From Prorocentrum cordatum (lineage: Eukaryota; Sar; Dinophyceae; Prorocentrales; Prorocentraceae): DNA of 64,000 nt. A model generated the notes under the pieces. The model was given only the letters and a program-made list of their open reading frames with translations. It was not told where the DNA came from and made no database searches. Shown one piece after another: positions 49,884-56,190 of the stretch (positions within the stretch are counted from its first letter, which is position 1; the number at the start of each line of letters is the position of its first letter). The position numbers were made by a program, and so were the translations under genes. Location of the stretch: positions 148,618 through 212,617 of the forward strand of contig CAUYUJ010016697.1 in NCBI GenBank assembly GCA_963575745.1, in the 5' to 3' direction.

Positions 49884-49896
49884 CGTCAACCTTTCT
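49884..49896. repeat. Left target-site duplication of LINE-A
   Basis: CGTCAACCTTTCT, part of the loop and arm of a hairpin H1 (stem from 49872). The same 13 bases occur at 54463-54475, bracketing LINE-A. Confidence 0.75.
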
Positions 49897-49913
49897 GTTT
49901 TGCGTCTTTGCTG

Positions 49914-49942
49914 GGACCGTCTTGGCCACTGAGGCCAGGTCC
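49914..49942 (-). other. 3'-terminal bulged stem-loop of LINE-A
   Basis: In RNA sense: a 5-bp stem (GGACC/GGUCC), a 4-base bulge AGAC on the 3' side, a 5-bp stem (UGGCC/GGCCA) and loop UCAGU. It begins 17 bases from the element end. It is the likely recognition site for the RT during target-primed reverse transcription, by analogy with stringent-type LINEs. Confidence 0.7.
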
Positions 49943-50152
49943 AACAAAAGTCTCAGGCAAAACAAAGCCTCTTATTCATCACGCAAGCAGTCAGCTCTTA
50001 TACCACACAGCGAAGCTGAAGGAATAAAGAGAATCACATGCCGCAATGACACAATCAAACGCAAAGCACACACAGATAATCGAGAAAGACAGTGAGCAGC
50101 GAAGCTGCAGGAATAAACAAGACACGGAAAAGAAGAAACAATGTGTGGCAAA

Positions 50153-53100
50153 TCACTGCGAATGATCAAAGAAGGTCTGCACAACCTGTGGGAGCACCTC
50201 GCATATGCGCTCCGCCGCCGATAGTTCCGTATCTGTAACAGTGGCGCTCGGTGGTAGACACCAAGCCGCAAGATACACATCCTTGAAAATGATGTCGGTC
50301 CGCGAGAAGATATACTTGTTTCGCAGACCAATCTGTATCCATGCACCACAGGCACTTCCGCGGCTACAAACTCCCCCATCAAAGCCGGCTTTGATAAGGC
50401 AAGGAATATAACACCGAGATTCAAAGTCGTTGAGGTAAACGAAATCGGCGTACACGTGGCCCTGACGGGCCTGATGGGTCAGTAAGTCAGCTTTCTGGTT
50501 CCATTCCCGAAACGAATGAGAGAAGAAGTCACGGCCGGCCTCTGGAGGCCTCACCAAGTAAGTTTCCTGCATTTCGTCCAACTTATTAATCAGAGTATCC
50601 ACCCTTTTCTGATATACCTGAGCTAATACTTTCCATTTCCCGCAGAGCCAGTTAATAACAAGCAGTGAGTCCCCTTGGATGTCCAGTGGTATCCCATCCG
50701 TATCGAGGTCCCACTGTGTACAACGCATATTATGCAACGCAATACGTTTGCTGAGGCGATCCCTATATGCTGGTGTATCCTCCCGATCCTGACCGATATG
50801 AACCCCTCCATCCTCATCCAAGTTCAAGAACACAGGCACCCCTGAGGACGCCAAACCTTTACACTTCTTTTGGAAGTACTTCAACATAGTACTAGAACAA
50901 ACATTAGCAGCGAAATCCATGAAATGCTCAAAACTTCCAGCAAAGAACTCCCACCAGGATAAACCGTAAAACGATTCCAATGAATAATACCACGGACGAA
51001 GTCCGACGCTCTCCTGTCCCCCCCGATGCCTTTTCATTGAGCTGGCCTCCTTCCAATTTCCCCAACATCTGAGAGCCTCACTTGAATCTGTCCTCATTCT
51101 ATCCCACAGTCGGCCAAACGCCAGACATGAGAAACGAGAATCTCTCCACGCCCTCATCGAGTTCGCCTCCAACGCCCCCCGATCTGTGATCAGCCTGCGT
51201 GCAAAGTCATGGATGTCAATTGCCCACATCCAATGCACTCTGAGAAACTTCTGTACAATGCCCTCGAAGTGAGCTTCATGAAATTTTTGTCTCGCACGTT
51301 CATACCTCCTCGTATTCCATTCCTGATAACTTTCCCCCTCCCTCCGTATACAGCGAGACATTACAGACAGGCACTTGCCCTCAAAGATATGAAGGGCGCT
51401 CAATGAACTTGAATCGACCGTGCATCCTTCCGCCGCGTAGAGCACAATACTCTGAACTTTTTGAGCATATCTCTCATATTTATCTTTCAACGGGATGGCC
51501 GTGGAGCGGAAGAAGGTCGCCTGCCCCCAGAAGGCCCTGCGAGCACAGTCAATACGAGCGTCCAAATCAGGATGTTCATTCACATGTAGTTCAGAACAAA
51601 TATGAGCCCCCAGCACCTCCATCTCCGTCGTCCTTCTAAATCGATACACTCCAGACGCCTCCGACCCCACCGAGAGAACAAGATCAGCAGTGTGAAGTAT
51701 TTCCCCTTCCACATCTCGCGGGGGCTCGACCCCGAACACCATATACAATAGGCTGGATTCCTTCCATCTCATGCCATAATCATGTAACTGTGTAGTTAGA
51801 CCGTATAACATGCGTGTGAGTTCCTCACGACTCCGAGCCAATACATAACAGTTGTCCGCCCAAAGGAAATGATTAATAATCGAAACACAGCTAGTCGAGC
51901 CAGTCGCATACTCAATACGATAACCTAGTCCTAGTACATCCCATTCTCGAATCGTGGAGCCCCAAATAGCAGCAACAATGAGATTGAAGGCCAACGGGCC
52001 CTCAGGCCCTCCCGTCCGAATACATTTGTCCCACCTAACCTCCACCACCTCAATCCCATCATAATAGACAGTGCCTACACATTCGCACAAGGGGTCAAGT
52101 AGAGCATACTGTAGGTATAGGGGTACACTCGCATGATCCAACCCGCGCCTGACGTTGGCCACCGTGCAGTGATCGAACGCCTGAAGGACATCAGCGTTCG
52201 CCAAGTGTGCCGTTTCCCCTTTTCCCCATTGTGCAGCATGTTGACCTATGTGTTTGATGCTAGCCGTGATTTCGTGTGTACGACGATGTTCCTGGAAACC
52301 ATACAACCCAATATGACGAAACACTCCGTTTCTTTCAATATGACCCTCAACCAAGAGAACAACACAGGAACTGAACCATCTCGAAACAGCATTCTGCATA
52401 CACAGCAAACGTCCGTCTTTTAACTTAGTAATCCCTGGAGTTTTTGGCATAAAAGAGACGAGAATCTCACGCCACGACTGAGGATACGGAATCGTGAGCT
52501 TGATGATTTTATCGAACAACTTCTGGATCGCTCTGAGAGCACACCACGGCAAGCTCCTTAGAATCTCGCACGGTATCCCGTCTGGCCCAGTAGCCCTCTG
52601 GGTCTTCAGCCGAGCACGTGCTCTGAGAAGCAGCGCCATACTAATTCCCACAACTGATGTGGAACGTACCTCATGTACAGCCCTCATCCTGATCTCCTCC
52701 ATCATACTGTTGGTGGAATTGCGTATCTCTTCGGACGACACCTTGCAACGAACGAACTTGTCGAGCTCCTCCTTCCACTCCTCACGGTCCTCCGTCTCCC
52801 TCCCATCCACCACTAAATGTTTGATAGTATATCTGACCTTACGCTTTGTTGGGGGGCATCTGCACATAATCATATCACGTCGATAACCTCTGCGTAGACG
52901 ATTAGCCTCATTCTTTAACCTCCTCAACCTCTCCACATCCTCCTTCGGACACATCTTAACCTCCTCCTCCGCTCTTGTGAGCTGCACCGGCCTGGACGGC
53001 TCTCTCGGTCTTCTCGCACCCGTGGTGGAGTAGTCCACCGTCGGTGACAAGTACGCCTCCAGCATAGTACTCTCCAGACCCTGTGGACAGGTCACAGACG

Positions 53101-54106
53101 GACACCTTGAAAAGGCAGCACCGCCTAGATACGAATCCACATGCTGTCGAGCCTGATGCTCATCAGCCCAAGTCGAACACTTGTATCCGACCAGAGACGG
53201 CCTAGACTTCTGACCAGGCTGGGGGTCAGGGCGACGAACAATCACGTTCCCAGGGTCAGTGAAACTCGCCGTGATGATTGCGTGATCGGATAATCTACTG
53301 AACTGCTTCTTCCCACCCCTCTTGAAACACCACTTCACCTCCAGATCCGAGAACTCCCAACGGTGAGGGACCATTAGGTAATCCAGGACCCTCTTCGAAG
53401 TCAGAAACTTGTTCTCCCCCCACGACTCCCAGGTATGCCTCCTAGTACAGAAAGTGTTGGCGGCCTTCAGTCCATGTGATTCCATGAACTCTAACAGCAG
53501 CTCCTTCAGCCTCCTCCTCCGACTCCTCCTTTCAATCTGCTGTGTACCGTCTCCTCCTCTCTCCCACCTTCTGTCCGTACGAGTACCTTCCTTTCCAGTA
53601 GCCTCATACTCCTCCCCATTATACGTAAATCTGCATCCAGGCGGAATCTCCACGTTTGCATCTAGCAGAACACAAAAGCTGGCCTGAGGAAACTTAGTGC
53701 GGAGAACATTGCGAGCACGACCGATCTGCTCATATACCTCCGCAGCAATCTCTACACAATCCTCCACATGAGGGTCTGGCAAATACGCTGACACAATAAT
53801 GAGTGGTGACTTCTCTGACCCAAAGACACCGATAACGAACCTCGTGAAACAAGTGAAAAACATACGGACGGCAGCCGCCCAAGATCTGTCGAAGATGAGA
53901 GCTGCCTTACTACACGAACTAGTTTTGATGCGCCACCCCAAGCGTTCAAATTCCCCGTGCACTAGGTATTGAGTTTCCTGACATGCAAAGAGCCCACCAC
54001 ATGCCCTCATATGATGGAGAATCTCAGCACATTTGAAATGAGCCTCCCCTGCTTTGTTCAGGTTCCAGCTCGCCAAACGTATGCCTCGGACGAGGCGCCG
54101 CAAACG
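50153..54106 (-). CDS. LINE-A ORF2: APE endonuclease, reverse transcriptase, permuted RNase H
   Basis: 1,316 residues counted from the TTG at 54103, stop TGA at 50153. Endonuclease/exonuclease/phosphatase domain ~8-281: LASWNLNK (N14), CQET (E43), SAYLPD, LLDAN (D148, N150), LDYLMV and LSDHAI (D273, H274), all expected for APE-type target nicking. RT ~480-800: RATGPDGIP, ANADVLQAFD (Asp 638), RTGGPEGPLAFN, and motif C as FLWADNCY (D750, N751) instead of the usual two Asp. RNase H ~1138-1305 has the halves in reversed order: GDS (D1145), then H1196 and KAD (D1206), then FDGG (D1242) and TELSAAE (E1293). There is no ATG before residue 32, which lies inside the endonuclease domain, so translation must come from upstream, across the TGA at 54107-54109. 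The frame itself has no internal break. Confidence 0.9.
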   Translation of the reverse strand, partial: RLRRLVRGIRLASWNLNKAGEAHFKCAEILHHMRACGGLFACQETQYLVHGEFERLGWRIKTSSCSKAALIFDRSWAAAVRMFFTCFTRFVIGVFGSEKSPLIIVSAYLPDPHVEDCVEIAAEVYEQIGRARNVLRTKFPQASFCVLLDANVEIPPGCRFTYNGEEYEATGKEGTRTDRRWERGGDGTQQIERRSRRRRLKELLLEFMESHGLKAANTFCTRRHTWESWGENKFLTSKRVLDYLMVPHRWEFSDLEVKWCFKRGGKKQFSRLSDHAIITASFTDPGNVIVRRPDPQPGQKSRPSLVGYKCSTWADEHQARQHVDSYLGGAAFSRCPSVTCPQGLESTMLEAYLSPTVDYSTTGARRPREPSRPVQLTRAEEEVKMCPKEDVERLRRLKNEANRLRRGYRRDMIMCRCPPTKRKVRYTIKHLVVDGRETEDREEWKEELDKFVRCKVSSEEIRNSTNSMMEEIRMRAVHEVRSTSVVGISMALLLRARARLKTQRATGPDGIPCEILRSLPWCALRAIQKLFDKIIKLTIPYPQSWREILVSFMPKTPGITKLKDGRLLCMQNAVSRWFSSCVVLLVEGHIERNGVFRHIGLYGFQEHRRTHEITASIKHIGQHAAQWGKGETAHLANADVLQAFDHCTVANVRRGLDHASVPLYLQYALLDPLCECVGTVYYDGIEVVEVRWDKCIRTGGPEGPLAFNLIVAAIWGSTIREWDVLGLGYRIEYATGSTSCVSIINHFLWADNCYVLARSREELTRMLYGLTTQLHDYGMRWKESSLLYMVFGVEPPRDVEGEILHTADLVLSVGSEASGVYRFRRTTEMEVLGAHICSELHVNEHPDLDARIDCARRAFWGQATFFRSTAIPLKDKYERYAQKVQSIVLYAAEGCTVDSSSLSALHIFEGKCLSVMSRCIRREGESYQEWNTRRYERARQKFHEAHFEGIVQKFLRVHWMWAIDIHDFARRLITDRGALEANSMRAWRDSRFSCLAFGRLWDRMRTDSSEALRCWGNWKEASSMKRHRGGQESVGLRPWYYSLESFYGLSWWEFFAGSFEHFMDFAANVCSSTMLKYFQKKCKGLASSGVPVFLNLDEDGGVHIGQDREDTPAYRDRLSKRIALHNMRCTQWDLDTDGIPLDIQGDSLLVINWLCGKWKVLAQVYQKRVDTLINKLDEMQETYLVRPPEAGRDFFSHSFREWNQKADLLTHQARQGHVYADFVYLNDFESRCYIPCLIKAGFDGGVCSRGSACGAWIQIGLRNKYIFSRTDIIFKDVYLAAWCLPPSATVTDTELSAAERICEVLPQVVQTFFDHSQ

Positions 54107-54445
54107 TCACTGCCTACGATTCACTTCCTGAAGTATATCATTCATGGGAACCTTCAGCGCCGGATAAAAAGAAACAATACGAGCCCATGCATCAGCATGA
54201 AGAACCCAAGCCCCTGTGGTATTCGTATACGTCGCAAAACAGACGGGTCGGAAATTCGGAACAGCTTGAGTCCAAATCTGACTTCTCGGTGGCCCCACCT
54301 CCCCACGGATCTCGATTTGAACATGAGCCGAGGTCATACTACGCCAAGTCCCACAGAAACGAGCAACCGCTTTCACATGATCACGCTTCCAGGGTGCACA
54401 CTCCACTAACGTACGAATCTTTCTGGGATCGATTGGCGTGTCCAT
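54107..54445 (-). CDS. Short frame upstream of ORF2, same frame, ends at TGA
   Basis: 112 residues from ATG 54445, in the same frame as ORF2 and separated from it by one stop (CAG TGA CGT). It reads as normal protein (PRKIRTLVECAPWKRDHVKA, GAWVLHADAWARIVSFYPAL) with no domain I recognise. It may be the N-terminal part of ORF2, cut by a point mutation or joined by readthrough, or the tail of a truncated ORF1. It begins 17 bases from the 5' end of LINE-A. Confidence 0.6.
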   Translation of the reverse strand: MDTPIDPRKIRTLVECAPWKRDHVKAVARFCGTWRSMTSAHVQIEIRGEVGPPRSQIWTQAVPNFRPVCFATYTNTTGAWVLHADAWARIVSFYPALKVPMNDILQEVNRRQ

Positions 54446-54462
54446 ATCATGAGTGAGAACAT

Positions 54463-54475
54463 CGTCAACCTTTCT
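54463..54475. repeat. Right target-site duplication of LINE-A / 3' junction of LINE-B
   Basis: CGTCAACCTTTCT, identical to 49884-49896. It is directly followed by the 3' tail of LINE-B. Confidence 0.75.
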
Positions 54476-54494
54476 TTTTTGCGGACTTTGCGGT

Positions 54495-54522
54495 CGACTG
54501 TGCAGGCTTTCCAGCCTAGTCG
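54495..54522 (-). other. 3'-terminal bulged stem-loop of LINE-B
   Basis: In RNA sense: a 5-bp stem (CGACU/AGUCG), a 4-base bulge GCAC on the 3' side, a 5-bp stem (AGGCU/AGCCU) and a GGAA tetraloop of GNRA type. It begins 19 bases from the element end. The architecture matches LINE-A with different sequence. Confidence 0.7.
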
Positions 54523-54900
54523 GAGCAAGGAGCGGACGTATCCAAACAGGCAAGGCGTGAGTGAGCACAAACTCTTATTCACAACAAACCAGTCCGAAAT
54601 ACGCATGTTCAACCCGCCGTATGACAAGAGGCGTATGCTCGACGTCACATGTGAAGTAATCAACGAATTAGACGGGGAAACAACCCGTGGAAGAACGTCA
54701 CCTGAAGAATATGAGGGGCTCCTGCCCTTTACACACCTGAAGCGCTTAGTGGGGCCCACAGCGGGCCGTAGAGCCATCATGGCTCCTGCGAGAGGTCAAA
54801 CAGAGAGATAAAGTGAGGAAGACAAGAACAGGTGAGATACAAGCATTACAGCCTTCGCTGTTCTAAACCGAAAGTTGCATACAAGTGCGCACGAATAGCT

Positions 54901-55632
54901 TCATCCCAACTTGTCGAAACTCCTCGGGCGTCCGAAGAATATTATTCGGTAATCGCTGCACTTGGAAACCTCAAGAAACTTGGCCATCTCGGCGCGGTTC
55001 ATTTGTCCTGTCAAGAACCTGTGCACCTCGAAGAATCCTAGAAGATCCTCCAGCGTCGCTTGCACATTCTGGAGCATCTCATACAGCTTCCGAGCATAAT
55101 CTTTTTGGGCCTTCTTTGTAGGGAACCCACGTTCTGTCACCAGCTTATCAAACAAATCCATTCCGTTCTTTAAATACTGGATCGCATTCAACTCGTTGAT
55201 GCTGGCAACAGCGTCAATCCACGCTTTGACATCGGCAATGGTGGCCTGAGAGCACGTCGATGTCCCCTTGACCTTGTCACGATCTCTCCCTCGAGTCCTC
55301 TGGCGCGACTCCTTCGATACCTCATTGAGCGTGACGGGACGATTCAGACACCCCTGGGACGCTCCTGACAAGGCGCGGCTATCAGAATCATACTGCACGT
55401 TCGGAGAAGACTCCGCACTCGAGGGTGCCTCCAGCTCCTCCTCCGCCGCCACAGTCACTTTCCCAAGAAGAACTCCTGAAGCTCCTCCCTCCATCCCAAC
55501 GACACTATCTGTCTGACAGCCGACTTCACAATGAAAGTCCGCAACATCAACCGTCTGCACTCCAGCATCAACCAGCAATTCAGAAGCCTGCACTCCAATA
55601 TCTACATAAACCAGCGATTCAGAAGCCTGCAT
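54901..55632 (-). CDS. ORF1-like protein of LINE-B
   Basis: 243 residues from ATG 55632; the open frame runs 54 bases further upstream without an ATG, to a TAG. The N-terminal part is acidic with a repeated motif (VDIGVQAS, VDAGVQTVD, EVGCQTD). The middle is polar, Ser-rich and then basic (SRQRTRGRDRDKVKG). The C-terminal part is helix-rich (IADVKAWIDAVASINELNAI, KDYARKLYEMLQNVQATLED). The layout of an acidic/basic linker before a helical domain suits a LINE ORF1 nucleic-acid chaperone, but I see no CCHC knuckle or RRM. The role is inferred from position only. Confidence 0.55.
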   Translation of the reverse strand: MQASESLVYVDIGVQASELLVDAGVQTVDVADFHCEVGCQTDSVVGMEGGASGVLLGKVTVAAEEELEAPSSAESSPNVQYDSDSRALSGASQGCLNRPVTLNEVSKESRQRTRGRDRDKVKGTSTCSQATIADVKAWIDAVASINELNAIQYLKNGMDLFDKLVTERGFPTKKAQKDYARKLYEMLQNVQATLEDLLGFFEVHRFLTGQMNRAEMAKFLEVSKCSDYRIIFFGRPRSFDKLG

Positions 55633-55933
55633 ACGGCAAGAAAGATTCTCCGAAACAGTCTTAATGTCAGCCTCCTCCTCCTCCAAACTGCGTTTAACAA
55701 CAGGTGGATCGCGCTACATGAGATAATCTAGAACCAAATCGGCAGTCGCCCGCTCTAGCCCTGGTGGTGGGAGACACGTGGGTGGCACCAAACCATACAG
55801 AGGCAAACGAATAGGTAAATGCACACAGTATCCGTTTTGAACAGCCAGCGCCCGACGCAGAATGCGAGCACTTGCACTCCGTACGTGTGGCATAACGAAA
55901 GATTGCAGAGACTGCCTCGGAAGCACCCAGCAA

Positions 55934-56105
55934 AACAAATCAATTGAAGACAACTCAAGGCGATCAAACGTGTCAAGTGAATGGCAGCGCAATATCACTC
56001 TAGGCGACTCACGTGTGAAACAAATCAATTGAAGACCACTCAAGGCGATCAAACGTGTCAAATGAATGGCAGTGCAATATCACTCTAAGCGACAAACGTG
56101 TGACT
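55934..56105 (-). repeat. 85-bp tandem repeat in the LINE-B 5' UTR
   Basis: Two copies starting at 55934 and 56019 share AACAAATCAATTGAAGAC, CTCAAGGCGATCAAACGTGT and GCAATATCACTCTA. Tandem 5' UTR repeats often hold the internal promoter of non-LTR elements. Confidence 0.8.
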
Positions 56106-56169
56106 CCCTGACGCGCACTCGATCCCACTGGAGGTTACCCAGGCAGAGGGGATCAAATGTCAAGCGCCT

Positions 56170-56190
56170 TGAGCCGAGATTTCTTGAGCC
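56170..56190 (-). other. Tandem spliced-leader relics at the LINE-B 5' end
   Basis: Plus strand CTTGAGCC twice, separated by GAGATTT; on the minus strand GGCTCAAG appears twice. GGCTCAAG is the 3' end of DinoSL. The inner copy, AATCTCGGCTCAAG, extends the match to the leader (CATTTTGGCTCAAG) with three mismatches. Confidence 0.5.

Larger units (their letters stand above)
36240..49896. repeat. ~177-bp satellite with hairpin modules, left part
   Basis: Tandem monomers share CGAGTTAAGTRCAGAAAACC, CAAGATGACTCGAA, GCAGACCGAGTTCAGA and a short CTGTAG...CTACAG inverted pair. Four to six monomers plus a more AT-rich spacer (GATCCCGCC, TTTTGGCAGTAAAAGGTACC, GAGAACAAAATTTTCAACCG) form a higher-order unit. 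Each unit opens with hairpin module H1; stems start at 37488, 39195, 40771, 42167, 43655, 45851, 47672, 49143 and 49872, a spacing of roughly 1.4-2.2 kb for most. Other hairpin modules (H2, H3, H4) and a second spacer type (TTCTGTTTTTATC, GATAGTAATACTGCACCTAC) are inserted irregularly. Short open frames in the monomers have no coding meaning. Confidence 0.9.
49897..54462 (-). mobile_element. LINE-A, APE-type non-LTR retrotransposon with RNase H
   Basis: 4,566-bp element on the minus strand, between two 13-bp copies of CGTCAACCTTTCT. It carries a short open frame, an in-frame TGA, the long ORF2 and a 256-bp 3' UTR ending in a bulged stem-loop and a GCAAAGACGCAAAAC tail. The 5' end begins only 17 bases before the first ATG and has no ORF1 comparable to LINE-B, so the copy is probably 5' truncated. 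It interrupts satellite hairpin H1 at the junction with LINE-B. The ORF2 is otherwise intact, which points to recent insertion. Confidence 0.85.
54476..56190 (-). mobile_element. LINE-B, related element with ORF1 but no ORF2
   Basis: About 1.7 kb on the minus strand. The 5' end near 56190 starts with two GGCTCAAG copies (spliced-leader 3' ends), followed by 85-bp tandem repeats (55934-56105) typical of a 5' UTR, an ORF1-like gene (55632-54901) and a 425-bp 3' UTR that ends in a bulged stem-loop and a GCAAAGTCCGCAAAAAA tail. No RT or endonuclease is present. After 56190 the interrupted hairpin H1 resumes at GCCGGGGGACTCG, with only a few bases of it missing. The tail and fold link it to LINE-A. 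It looks like a non-autonomous or internally deleted relative, into whose 3' junction LINE-A later inserted. Confidence 0.7.

Noticed and set aside
36240-49896. CRISPR-like array because of regularly spaced hairpins
   Set aside because: Unit length, lack of unique spacers and eukaryotic context exclude it; it is a satellite with higher-order structure.
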